From assembly GCA_034406715.1 (NCBI GenBank), contig CP137864.1:620001-684000 (forward strand): a DNA stretch of 64,000 nt, written 5' to 3'. The notes beneath the pieces are model-generated. The model searched no databases. It saw only the letters and a program-made list of their open reading frames with translations, and was not told the DNA's origin. This document shows positions 24,346-35,293 of this stretch, piece by piece (within the stretch, counting starts at the first letter, position 1; the number at the start of each line of letters is the position of its first letter). The position numbers and the translations under genes were made by a program. Origin of the DNA: Rhodotorula mucilaginosa (taxonomy: Eukaryota > Basidiomycota > Microbotryomycetes > Sporidiobolales > Sporidiobolaceae).

Positions 24346-25286
24346 TTATCGCCCTCTCCTGGTCAATCCGGCAAAGCTTAGTCGGTCCCAGTCTCCGCCC
24401 GACAAGAAGCCTCCGGCGACGTCCTTCAAGCCGCTGACGCTCAAGCCTCCGCCGTTCTGACTCGCCTTTTTCACGTCTTGCTGCGCTTTGAAGGTGGCGT
24501 GGATCGATTCGAGCGAGGTGTCGAGGACGAGACCGCCTGTGATGATGCAGTTGAGGAGAGTGTGGATCTGTGCGTGAGGGAGCGGGGGTGGCGAACGGAG
24601 AGCGCGAGAAAGATCGAGTAAAGTCAGCAAAAGGTTGATCGCCCGACACAGAGAGGCTTCCCGCGATGTACGCACATCGTCAAAGTGGAAGATGAGGTCG
24701 AGCTCGCAGACGTTCTCGAAACACCGGTCGAGGGATTCGACAAAGACCTGGCAGGTCCGAGCGAAGCGCGTCAGTCTCACGACCAGGGGTTGAACTCGGT
24801 CCGGGAGAAGAGGGACGCACCTGGATCAAGTCGAGAATTCCGAGCTCGCTCTCGCTCTGGTCGACGACAAAGACAAAGTACAGGGTCGCGTAATGGCGGT
24901 AGATGACGCGCAAGTCGTCGTCGCCCGCATGGTCCTTCTCGCCCGTCTCGCCAAATCCGAACCCGGGCGGCAGGTCGACAAAGTTGCAGAGCGAGTCGTC
25001 CCGGACCGACACGAGCGAGTAGATCCTCTGCAGGATGGCGGCGCGGGTTTTGGGTGATGACGGCTGCGTGGCGAGATGGCGACATGAGATCAGCTCACGG
25101 GGGCAGCAATGGAGGTGCGAGATATCTTACCGAGTAGAACTTTGTCAGCCGTGGCTTGCCGGCATTGTTGAAGATGAGCACTGTACAGCCACGAGACGGG
25201 TCAGCGACAGAGCGCAAGTGGGGGAAGGAGACGGAAGCGATTCGCGCGAGGAAGGGGAGCGTGTAGAGCGTACCGCCGTGAATCAT
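24346..25286 (-). CDS. APS3: AP-3 adaptor complex small (sigma) subunit
   Basis: Sigma subunit of the AP-3 clathrin-adaptor-like complex, which sorts cargo from Golgi or endosome to the vacuole. A tiny first exon at 25286 gives MIHG and splices to VLIFNNAGKPRLTKFYS, the canonical sigma N-terminus. Next come AAILQRIYSLVSVRDDSLCN, YRHYATLYFVFVVDQSESEL / GILDLIQ and VFVESLDRCFENVCELDLIF, which separate AP-3 sigma from AP-1 and AP-2 sigma. IHTLLNCIITGGLVLDTSLE follows. A C-terminal tail of about 35 residues (GLSVSGLKDVAGGFLSGGDW...) ends at TAA 24346-24348. A short insert (LPPGFGFGETGEKDHAGDDD) sits where sigma3 proteins have a variable loop. Converges on UTP20 with about 200 bp between stops. 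Confidence 0.93.
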
Positions 25287-25627
25287 CTTGTCTGTCTCTC
25301 CGCCGGCTCAGCACAGCTGCTCGAACGAGGTAGAGCTGGATTGTTTGTGGTCGAGACGAGCGAGTTTCTCATCATCAGGCTCGCCTTTCACCTCCGGACT
25401 GTACACTCGAGGCACGGTCATTGACGCACTCATGAGCTCCCTACACAGTGATATCGATCGGCCGATTCGCAGCGAAGGCTCTCCCCGTTTGCTCCGACTG
25501 CAGCTGTCACTTTGCTCCTCAACTCAGCAACTCGAAGCAGCGCGACCAACATCGTCACAACCCTGTTTATCTCAAGCTGCTGTGTTCAAATACTACACTA
25601 GCTCCCAGCGACTGCAGGGACGACTCG
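25287..25627. other. Intergenic between APS3 (start) and the epimerase-like gene (stop)
   Basis: About 340 bp. It contains the APS3 promoter and the 3' end of the neighbour. No gene or RNA recognised. Confidence 0.5.
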
Positions 25628-26881
25628 CTACTTCTTGACCTCGGCCACGACGGTCGCCACCTCGGCGTCGAAATGCTTCGCAAAGTCGTCCTCGGGCTTC
25701 TTGGGCCGCCAGCCGAGTGCTCGAGCCCGGTCGTCACGTGCACGAGCGCTGTGTACCACCCCGAATCAGCAAAGGCTGGACTCTGGTCTTCTCAAAAGTC
25801 GTGACGGAGAGAGAGCCCACTCACTTGGAACTGAACCCGAGGCGGATCAGCTGCGGCGTACCGAACCCGAGGTGTGCGCCCACCCAGTCTGCCGATTCCG
25901 GTCGGACCTCGGCCGAATCGAGCACACCCTGCTTGACCAAGCTCGCGGCGATCCCGCTCGCGACGTCGGCCCACGTGTGCTCGCCGTCCTGGACGAAATA
26001 GTACCCGCGCTGGCCCGACCCGACCTGCTGATCGTCGCCCTTCAGGATCCGCGTGAGGAGGAACGAGTAGAAATCGGCGACGTCCTCGACGTGGATGTGG
26101 TTCCAGATCGACTTGCCCTCGTTGATAGAGATGGCTTGGCCTTCGCGGATGGCGAGGCGCGCGAGGTGCGGAATCTGCTGCGAGATGGTGGCGAAGAAGC
26201 CGGTCCCTTTGCCGTAAATCGTCGGCGGGATCACGATGTAGCTCTTGACTCCGAGTTCCTGGGCCGTGTCTGTCACGGCGAGGTCGGTCACGCGCTGCGA
26301 GTATGTTTCCGAATGCGTCCGCTCAAACTCGTACAGGTCGTCCTTCTCGTCGGAATATACGCGGTCGGAAGCGTACTTGCCTTCGGAATGATCACCAAGG
26401 ATGGAAGTGCCCGAAGTCTGCGCGGTATAAAGCCGTCAATGCGGGTGTGCGAAAAAATTCCGAGTCATCGGAAAATTGCTGACATGGATGATGAACGTCT
26501 CGACGCCATTCTCCCTTTGTCGCCGAGCCAGGCCTCGGAGGAGAGCTTTCGCTGACTCGGGGTGACTCGCCGAAGCTGTGTTGATCACAGCTGCGGAGGT
26601 CGGAACGCATTGTCAGGATCCTCTGGAGCAAATTCTCGAGCGCCGGGCAATTTCCTCACAAACGCACCATCGTACTCTGCTGCGACTCGCTCGATCGTCT
26701 CCAGGTCGTCGAGACCTTGAAAGAGGTGAGGCGTAATACTCCGAGCCTCATACGCATCGGAGGCTTTGGCGTTCCGGATCAGAACGCCGTACGAGACGCC
26801 TTCGTGGTTGTCTCTGAGGAGAGTAGAGAGGATGGTGCCTCCGATGTAGCCAGTCGCGCCCGTCAGCAAGATCTTGGTCAT
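25628..26881 (-). CDS. NAD(P)-binding epimerase/dehydratase-like protein (atypical or extended SDR)
   Basis: The minus-strand start at 26881 reads MTKILLTGATGYIGGTILST. The GxxGxxG nucleotide-binding motif at residues about 8-14 is the SDR/epimerase type. Downstream are HLFQGLDDLETIERVAAEYD, ETFIIHVSGTSILGDHSEGK, YASDRVYSDEKDDLYEFERT, then GVKSYIVIPPTIYGKGTGFF and WNHIHVEDVADFYSFLLTRI, the usual C-terminal epimerase landmarks. The last exon gives LGWRPKKPEDDFAKHFDAEV, stop at 25628-25630. Expected size about 350 residues. The canonical YxxxK of classical SDRs is not clearly present, so catalytic competence is open. Close fungal relatives are annotated as NAD-dependent epimerase/dehydratase or NmrA-like. 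Substrate unknown. Shares a divergent promoter with the MDR gene. Confidence 0.82.
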
Positions 26882-27452
26882 GGTCTTTGGTGTGGTAAGG
26901 CGAGCTGGAAGATGCAAAAGAGAGAGAGAAAGCGGTGTCGATCTTGTCAGGAAGACGTCCCGCGCCGCATCATCATCTTGGTCAGCCGAGTAGTCAGCAC
27001 CTCCGGAGAAGATATCCCGCCCCCTGGAGGCCCAGATCCAGTCCACAGGCTTATTCTGTGTCAGAATTGGTCTCTTGTAAGCCAAATCAACGTCGGGGAA
27101 GCCTCCGAAGCGTGCTCGACGTGGCCAGCAACTTGAGGAGGATGGTCCGGAATTTTTCTCCGATCCGGAACCCCTCGGCGGCGGGCTTTGATCCGCAAGA
27201 CCGAACGACCATCTGAAAGGTGTGGTCTACTCAGCTCGACGCTTGCAAGTCGTGTAAGCTTGAGTCTCCCGCTTGCGAGCTCGAGGTCGCTCGCTCGCGA
27301 CGGCGCGTCGGCTGAGCCGCTCGTCCGCTTCGGACTTTGATTTCGTCATCATCGTTTTCCGAGATCCGACTCGCTCAACATCAAGACCTTTGCAGTCCAG
27401 CAAACGCACAAGGCCATTCATCGGTGGCAGCTACAGCCAAAGCCCTCAAGCC
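26882..27452. promoter_or_regulatory. Divergent promoter region between two oxidoreductase genes
   Basis: About 570 bp between the starts of the epimerase-like and MDR genes. Both are NAD(P)-binding proteins, so shared regulation is possible but not shown. No other feature seen. Confidence 0.5.
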
Positions 27453-28790
27453 ATGACGTCTCCCGAACGCGCTCCTTCCTTCCGAGCCTGGTCGCACGCG
27501 CAGCCGCCGTTTCCAGAGACGCTCTCGCTGCTCCAACAGACTCCTCCAAAGGTGAGTGGGAGGCGGAAGCCGCAGGCATGTCTATACACTGACATCTGGG
27601 TATGCCCGACGCGAACAGCCCGCCGACTTGAAGCCGCACGAGATCCTCGTCCAAATCGTCACGGCAGCCTTGAATCCAGTTGATGTCCAACTCAAGAACC
27701 TCCCGTGAGCTGACGACCCACTCGTACAGAGGGCCTCGTAAAACATATGCTGACGCGCCGTGCTGTAACCGAACCAGGATCTTTCGCCTTCCGGCGCTCG
27801 CGTATCCGAAGGGACTCGGCTGCGACTTTGCAGGTCGCGTTCTCGGCCGCGGAACCGAGGTCAAGGACTTGCCTATAGGTGCCGAAGTCATGGGCGTGAC
27901 CATGTCTCCGGTGAGACCCGTTCCCGCTAGCCCAGACGCGAGTTCCGTGCGTAGTTCTAACTTGTCCTCTCCCGCAGCTCGCTGGGCCGAACGCAGGAAC
28001 GCTCAGCGAGATCGCCGTGATCGATGTCACGCGCTCCACTGTCATCCAAAAGCCGCCGCAGTTATCTTGGGTCCAGGCCGCCGCACTACCGCTCGTCTTC
28101 CTCACCGCCAAAACCTGCCTCTCCGCTCCGTACCTCCTCTTGCCCCCGTCTGCCGAATCATCCGCCGCCCATCGTTCTACTCCCACCATTGTCGTTCTCG
28201 GAGGGTCTTCGGCCGTCGGGCAGTACGTGGTCCAGCTCGCCAAAAAAGAACTGCGGGCGAACGTCGTCGCGACGTGTTCGAGCCGGAACGCCGATTTCGT
28301 CAAGGAACTCGGCGCCGACACCGTCATCGACTACACGAGCGAGAATGTCATGGCTCGCCTGCGCGAACTACGACCCGAAGGTGGCTACGTCTCGGTGATC
28401 GACTGCGTCGGCGGGACCGACATCGTCAACCTCGCGCCCGAGATTCTCGCTCCCCGGACTCGAGACTTCCCTGCCGGCGGCTCGCTCACGACCATCGTGG
28501 GTGACAAGACGAGCCGGTCCAGCATGGGCGGGTCGATCCTCTACCTGACGACTCCGCGCATGCTCGTGCGCATGCTCAAGGGTTGGGCGGGCTACGGCTT
28601 CCGATACAGCTGCATCATGATGGCGAATCGCAAAGAGTGGCTCGCCGAGGTCGGGCACCTTGTCGCGAACGAGGGCATGCGCGTCGAGATCGACTCAGAG
28701 TTCGACTTTGAGGAGGTCGAAAAGGCGTATGAACGCCTCAATACGGGTCGCGCGAGGGGCAAGATTGTCGTGCACGTCAAGAAGGAGTGA
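27453..28790 (+). CDS. Zinc-less MDR-family oxidoreductase (quinone reductase / RTN4IP1-like)
   Basis: Medium-chain dehydrogenase/reductase acting on an unknown quinone or enone with NADPH. The start MTSPERAPSFRAWSHAQPPF at 27453 is followed by PHEILVQIVTAALNPVDVQL, the conserved GroES-like domain block, and GLGCDFAGRVLGRGTEVKDL. The Rossmann half has TPTIVVLGGSSAVGQYVVQL (AxGGVG-type motif as GGSSAVG), VVATCSSRNADFVKELGAD and TVIDY. The C-terminus is EEVEKAYERLNTGRARGKIV, then VHVKKE and TGA at 28788-28790. Zinc-binding cysteines of alcohol dehydrogenases are absent. Three introns lie near the 5' end (27.55, 27.7 and 27.9 kb). About 370 residues, normal for the family. Confidence 0.88.
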
Positions 28791-29058
28791 GCGGCGGTCT
28801 GCTGAAATCACACGGGTTGCTCCCTTGAGAATTCTTGAGAAAGTCTGCATAACGTGCGCAAGGTCTGAATGTCGCATGCTATCCATGGAGCACTACAGGA
28901 GGATCAGGTCTGAGCAATGAGCCTCGACCGGCGAGGGTGCAGATCTGGCAGAATGGGAGCGGAGGGTATGAGGTCAAGACTCGCAACGAGCGTTTCCCAG
29001 TGAGGGAGCCGTATGACGAGGTGTGCAAACGCAAAGAATTGCCCTGCGCTGCTGCTGC

Positions 29059-32000
29059 TCAACGAGGCCCACTCGAACCGACGTCGACTGCGGGTGTCCC
29101 TGCCCGCGGCGTCGTCCCCGCCGAAGACGGCAACCCGCTCGACAGGATCGGCGTCGTCGACGATGCGGTGCTCGTGAAGCCGAGCGGAGTCGGGACCCGG
29201 ATCGTATCGCTGCACACGCGCCGGTGACTCGCTCTCCGCTCCGAGCGCGACTGGCCCGCGCCGAACCGCCGACCGGAATGTGATCGCGCGAGCGAGCCGT
29301 CGTGGGAGTGCGAGGAAGACGAACTCGGCGTCCGGCCAGGGGGACTCGCTGTTGTTGAGCCCGACAGGGGCGAGAGAGTGGTGGATGCGGTGGAAGAGGA
29401 GGAGGGCGAGAAGGGCGAGGGCAGGTGTTCAGTCCTGACCTGCAGTGAGGGAAGCGCGGGAGCACTCGTCGTCGAGAGAGGCGAACTCGCGACGGGTGCG
29501 AGGAGCGGCAGACCCGAGCGAAACGACGATGACGACGAGCTCGACCCATTCGGGGAGAGGGCAGCGGCGCTGGGAGGGAAGCCTTGCCGGTCGCTCGTCG
29601 GCGTGGGCGCGTGAGGATACTTGGCCACCGTCGGCGAGACGAGATCCGTTGGCGAAGCAAAGTCTTGCACGCCGTGCGGGGGCACAGGCAGGACAAATAC
29701 GGAGCCCACGCGGCCGTCCTGCGGGGCTTTCCGGGCGGTCTCGTTCACGAGGACCGTCTCCTCAAGCTGTCCTCCTCCTCTCGACTGGTCATTGTCGTCG
29801 CCGTCGCTGTGGACGATGCGAACCGTCGGTCGAAGGTGATTGTACTGCCGTTCAGGCGAGAGAGGCGTCGACGTGACCGACGACGACTTGGTCGCGCTGC
29901 TCAGCGCCGGCGAGAGCAACGGATCCCGCAACTCGGGCGTCGACATTTGCGAATAGGCGAGGGAAGCGTCCGAGACGGGGGTGTGAGGACTCGCCAAGGT
30001 CCCGTTCACCATGCGCGAGATGGGTCGAGCCGAGAGGGGAGGAGGGAACGCAAAGGGTCGTTCGACGTCGAGAGGTGAAGCGGGCGGCATGTCAGACTGC
30101 AGCGGTGACGATGCGGGTGGTTCGGAGCGGAATGCAGCCGAAGGCGGTTCCGACAAGTCGTCGTCGCCGTTGATCGAGTCGCCTCGTAGCGTCCGCTCGT
30201 ACGCGACCAGCTGAAAGACGAGCGACAAGTTGGGACCGACCCACTCGCTCTTCTCCTTGACGAAAGAGTCTGCTCGAGCGCGTTGTCCGAGCGTCAGCTC
30301 TGGGTCCGCCGTAGCAACGTTGAGGACTGGAAAAAGAAGGCGTACAAGTGTCGTGCATCCCGGTGCAACCCGCCAATTCAGCGGCCTCCCTCCCCTCCTC
30401 CAGCGCTTTGGCCGCCTCGCGCATGCAATACGCAATCACGACCGTCGCGCTCCGACTGACGCCACACTGACAATGGACCAACACGCGCCCGTCCCGCTCG
30501 CGCGCCTCGTCGAGGAAGTCGAACGCGGCCTGAAACTTTTTCGCCTCGACGAGGTCCGACTCGTCGTGCCCCCACTTGAGCCACAAGTAGTCCAACTCGG
30601 GGCGGCCCGAACCGGGATTCGAGGGGATGCGGATCGTATCGGTTGATGATGAGCAGCAGCCCGGGCGGGACGGCTGCTGCTGCGTGGTGGTGGTGGCGGT
30701 GCCTGCATGTCGAGACGATCTCGTCGTCGACGACGCCGCGCGGTCTCGTTCCGGCGCTGATGATGCCGAGGGAGGGGGCATCATGAGCGGTTCCGCCTCG
30801 GGCGGCGGCGGCGACTCGGACAATCCAGGATAGACAGCAGACAGGTCGCGCATATCGGGGAGAGGAGGCACCGGCGGAGGCGGAGGCGAAGAGAGCGGAT
30901 CGAACGCAGCGTGCAAGTTGGGCGTCGAGGCGGTCGGGCGCATAAAAGTCGGTCGGACTGGAGGGGTGGGCGATGAAGAAACGAGAGGTGCCGGTGCTGA
31001 CGGTCCAGTCAGGTTGAGCGGATCTGTCGGTCCAGGGGACTCGGCCATGATGGGTGATGCGTCCGTCGTATGACTTTGGGCGCGACGAGGCGGGCTCGGT
31101 CTCCGCGCCGTCGGCGTCCGGATCCGCGGTGACACCAAGTCCTCCGAAACCGCCGCCACCGCCGGTGTGCTGATCCCGTTGAGGTCCAAGCGATCGAGTG
31201 CGTCCTGCGCAGCGAGGACCTGCACCTCGTCGAGCCACGGGCACTCGACCTCCTTGGCGACGTTGAGGACGAACCGGATCCTCCAATCGCGCAGGACGGC
31301 CGCGTCTTTCGCGTTCTGTTCGCTGCCGAGATAGATCCCCGGCAGGATCTCGCGCGGACCGAGCGCGTAGGGGAACTCTTCGACGGGGCCGTCGGAGGAA
31401 CCGTCGCCGCCGCCGACGAAGCTGCTGGATCTTGCTCTTCCGTTCTCGGCAGACCGGAGAAACTGCACTGCCGAGGACGACGACGACGATGCTGCGCTTC
31501 TAGAACCGGTGGATGTCGACTGGGCGAGGGCCGACGAAGTCGAGCAAGATATCTGCGACGCGATCGCGTCGAGGTTGGCAGGCTGAGCCTGCGCGACTCC
31601 CGTCTTGACGAGGTTGAGTCTCGGTATGCTCGTCCTGCGCTTCATCCCACGCTTGCCGCGCATCTGTTCGCGCATCTCGTCCGCCTGCTGCTTGAGCATC
31701 AACCGGCCGATGGTCCGGTCGGGCGCTTCCGACCCTTCGGGACCGATAAAAGTCGTGAGCGAGAGCGGAGACGGCGGCAGGGATCGAGTCTCGGCGGCTG
31801 CATCGTCGGCGACTGTGGTGACGAATCCGTTCGCGGGGGATTTGAGGGAAGCGGGGAGGAGGAACGACGGCGTCAACGGCGGCGGCGACGCGAACGCGGA
31901 GGGGTCGGGTCCGGGTCCGGGTCCGGCGACGACGACGGGGACGGACGAGTGCGGGTTGGCGGGGACGAGGAGCGAGAGTCGCTTCTTGCCGAGTTTGGCG

Positions 32001-32431
32001 GCGCGGCGGGCGGCGAGGCCACCGCCTTGGGCTTGCGGTGACGGCGGCGGGAGGAACGAGCCGGCGTAGGGTTGGGGTTGCGCATGTCCCGCGGTCGTGG
32101 TCGAAGTCGCGGTTGCGGTTGAAGTGGAAGGGATTGGAAGTGGGAAAGGAGTGGTCGATACGACAGCCGACGGAGGGGCGGCAGAGGCTGCGGGCGCGGG
32201 CGAGGCGGGTTCGACGACGAGGCAAGGGTGCGCAGTCGGGCCGGTCGCGTCTGGCGGCCGCTGCTGCGGCTGCGTTCGATTGGCGACCATGCCGTTCAGG
32301 TCGAGTCTCGGTGGACTCTTGCGTGCTGTCACTCTCGGTGGTGGTGCGTCGCCGGGATGTTGACCGGAGTTGCCGCCGCCTGCGGTCGCAGTCGCGGTCC
32401 GCGGCTCTGCCCCGGGCCCTGCTCCTTGCAT
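29059..32431 (-). CDS. Dual-specificity protein phosphatase with long disordered regions
   Basis: About 1,109 residues in two exons separated by a 43-nt intron (30327-30369); exon lengths sum to whole codons. Residues 1 to about 350 are low-complexity (Pro/Ser/Ala/Thr), apart from a short basic block (LMLKQQADEMREQMRGKRGM). The DSP domain begins at REILPGIYLGSEQNAKDAAV and RIRFVLNVAKEVECPWL (residues about 360-400). It is then interrupted by about 200 disordered residues and resumes with YLWLKWGHDESD and the catalytic loop VLVHCQCGVSRSATVVIAY (HCx5R, residue about 654). Exon 2 continues the domain with ADSFVKEKSEWVGPNLSLVF, then another disordered tail of about 400 residues rich in Ser-Pro. 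Fungal relatives such as Msg5 and Pmp1 dephosphorylate MAP kinases; that role is inferred here. Confidence 0.85.
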
Positions 32432-32955
32432 GGCGGTGTGTTTTGTACGCAGCCCTCGTGTCGTCCTCGACGTGATTTCAGTGCAGCTGATATGCGCTTT
32501 AGAGGCAAGGCGAGGCGGAGACGGCGAGACGGCGAGACGGGGAATGCAACTCGGACGTCTGCAGTTCGCTCGAGGCTGGTCGCGAGGTGATCCTGTTGGG
32601 GTCTCTGGCGTCAGATGTACGTGCTTTCACTGCTATGGCAGAGTGCTCACCTCCGGGGCAGTGCGTGTGCCGGGTGCTGGCGTCTGCCGCAAGTCAAGTG
32701 TGAGACCGGTCGCGCTGTCTGGCTGTCAATGGATTGCAGACGCAGACTGGATGTGAGGGTCTAGTGAAGCACGTCGAAGCAGTCGCTCCAGCTGCGACTC
32801 TAGAGCAGCGTCGTCGGTGGGGGCGGTGCGCCAGTTGTAATCATGTGATTACCCGAGTATTTGTATTCAAGCTATTCGAATGCAGCCCCCACCTCGTCCC
32901 TCTCTCTCTCTCGCGGACTCAGCTCTATAGCGACGAGACGAGACGAGACGAGACG
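32432..32955. promoter_or_regulatory. Divergent promoter between the phosphatase and the CFIm68-like gene
   Basis: About 520 bp. The right end carries a CT-rich stretch (about 32900-32921) followed by the GACGA tandem repeat abutting the downstream ATG. No gene seen. Confidence 0.5.
32932..32955 (+). repeat. GACGA pentanucleotide tandem repeat abutting a start codon
   Basis: Nearly five copies of GACGA in 24 nt end exactly at the ATG of the CFIm68-like gene, so the repeat forms the last part of its 5' leader. Confidence 0.9.
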
Positions 32956-34767
32956 ATGGCCGGGACAGATCCGAGTCCGAGAGCGCGGCAAGGCAGTCTC
33001 GAACTCGACTATGGCGACGACGCGGCCGACATGGACTATGACCAGTGGTCCGCCGCTCAACTCGCCGCCAACGCCGACGCCGCAACCACCGCTAAAGACA
33101 TCAAGCCAGACTTGACGTCCAAGGCGACTACGACCGCACCGTCCTCGTCCTCCGCCTCGCTGCCGCCGAGACCAGCAGCGAACGGTCTGCCGGCCAACCC
33201 ACTCACGGGGCAGAGGCCTCCCATCGCCTCGACGAGCAGTGCCGCCCCTGCTAGTGGCCCTGCAGCGCAAGGAGGAGCAAACGCGGGCGGGTCCGGACGC
33301 AGCACCGTTCACGGAGACCGCCTCGCCCAGACGGCCGTCTTTCTCGGCGACCTGCACTGGGTCTGTCCCCCTGTTTGCCCTTACTTCACGCGAGCGTCCT
33401 TCCCCACTGACTCGATGCAAGGATTCTGCCCGCAGTGGACGAGCGACCGCGACGTGGTCGAGTTGACCCAGCTCGCGGGCATCCACGGCGTCTCGGTCAA
33501 GGACGTCTCGTTCGCCGAGCACAAGGTCAACGGCAAGAGCAAAGGGTGAGGGGCGAACGCCGCTGCATGGGCTCCACAAGCCCACCCAGAGTTCGTCGCT
33601 GATCGCGGTTGTCTGCCGGCTTCACAGGGTCTGCTACGTCGAATGTCACTCGACGGACAACGCTCAACGTGTCAAGAACTATGTCGAGAACAAGTACGCC
33701 AAGCTTGCTCAATCGAGAGGGCGTGTTGCTCAAAAAGGGGGTACTGACCGACCGAACCGCGTCAACACCACAGCGAGTTCCAGATGAAAAAGATGACGGC
33801 GACGCTCGCACCCGGAGGAACCGGCACCGCTCCGTTCCGCACCCTTCCCAAAGGTGCGCGCGCAGTCATCACTAGTTCTCCTGCATCTTTCAACGACTCT
33901 AGCAAATGACTGACACTGGACAACTAACTCCCGCCCTGCCGCGCAGAGCCCACCCGCGTCGGCCATCCGCCTCCCGTCCCGTCCGGCCAAGTCCGCATCG
34001 GCCACTTGACCGTCCGGACCCCTCGCCCCGCCACGACCGCGTACCTCGAACCCCACCCGGGCCAGAACCGCCGCGACCAACCCCCGGGGACGGGTCCCGG
34101 GTCCCAGTTGGGCGGGATCCGATTGGGAGGGGTCATGCCTGCTCCCGGCGCCGGACCGAATCACCACCACGGCCACGGGGGCGGCAGTCACCACCAGAAG
34201 GGACAAGGAGGAGGAGGAGGAGGGCATTATAATCCTATGCATCAGCAGCAAGGTCCGCCGGCGATGCACATGGGAATGGGACTGCCGATGAATCCGATGC
34301 TGGCGGCGGGTGCGGGTGGAGGATCAGGAGCGGGCGGAAGCGGAGGACCGAACGGCGTCTTCAACCCCGCGTTCCTCAACAACGCCGGCGGTGCCGGCGG
34401 TGCGAACCAATCTCAAGGGGGAGGAGGAGCGAACGGTGGGTTCGGCTTCGATCCGAGCGCGGCGTTCAACTCCATGCCCGGCTTCGGGATGATGGCGGGC
34501 ATGCCCGACTTCACCCAGATGGGCATGATGAACATGATGGGCGGGATGGGCATGGGCATGATGGGACCGATGGGGGCGATGGGAATGGGGGGGAACCCCT
34601 TTGGAGGGTTGACGCCGTTTGGAGGAGGAGGGGGAGGAGGGATCTCGCCGTTTGGGTCGTCGACGACGCCGGGGGGCATGAGTCCCATGTCGACTGGGAT
34701 GGACGGTTCGGGCTCGGGCGATCATCACCACGAAGCGGGGCCGAAGAAGAGGACGAGGACGGATTGA
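32956..34767 (+). CDS. CFIm68 / CPSF6-like RRM protein (mRNA 3'-end processing)
   Basis: The start MAGTDPSPRARQGSLELDYG at 32956 opens an acidic N-terminus (DDAADMDYDQW) and a Ser/Ala/Pro linker. The RRM is split over introns: QTAVFLGDLHW, WTSDRDVVELTQLAGIHGVS, VKDVSFAEHKVNGKSKG, VCYVECHSTDNAQRVKNYVE, EFQMKKMTATLAP. The FLGDLHWW-T-x-D layout is that of the CFIm68/59 RRM rather than a generic RRM; in animals this protein pairs with CFIm25 in cleavage factor I. The C-terminal half (about 34.1-34.7 kb) is a Gly/Met/Asn/His low-complexity region with repeated G-M-G-M and GGxGG units, ending in a basic PKKRTRTD and TGA. The assignment as a cleavage factor is an inference; the RRM itself is secure. 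Confidence 0.82.
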
Positions 34768-35293
34768 GGTGGCGGCGGGCTGAACGAGCTTTCGAATGGC
34801 GTCGGGGGTCTCCCCTCCCTGGCTGATGTTTTTGATGTCGAGTTTCTTTTTCTCTGTTCCTGTTTGTTGCACTCTACGCGCGTTTGCCCTTTCTCTCCTC
34901 GCACTCATGCAGATCCCCCCCATGTTTTTCTCTCTTGTCCCGCTTTGGACTCCTCTCCTCTCTGCGCGACCGATGATCGGCTGTTGTTGCCACAAGATTC
35001 TCGCTGATACGTTCCCTTCCCGAGCCGCTGCGTTCTTTCTCCTTTCCAACCGCACCTCGTTTCCTCCGCACCTTTCGCCCAGCATGCTTCACTCTCGTTC
35101 CGTCTGAGACATGGTACACGCTCTAGCCGCTCGCAGCAGGTCTGCTTGCACATTGACCAAAAGGCACGCTCCTTCTCAATCCGAGAGCATGTCGTGAATC
35201 GCGATTTACCACACGAGTCAACCGTACCGATCCAGAATGATACATACAAAGGTGGGACGTCCCTTCCAACACTGGTTCCCCGAGCTTCATGAT
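34768..35293. terminator. Convergent 3' region
   Basis: About 525 bp between the stops of the CFIm68-like gene and the four-TM gene. It contains pyrimidine-rich tracts (around 34.84-34.87 and 35.03 kb) and must supply both polyadenylation regions. No gene seen. Confidence 0.45.

Noticed and set aside
30092-30370. Continuation of the first phosphatase exon frame past the catalytic loop
   Set aside because: The conserved DSP C-terminal helix continues in a different frame after the 43-nt intron; the read-through frame is Arg/Ser-rich nonsense.
34200-34766. Gly-rich region considered as a minisatellite or mobile-element fragment
   Set aside because: It is in frame with the RRM protein, ends in a normal stop and lacks direct or inverted terminal repeats.
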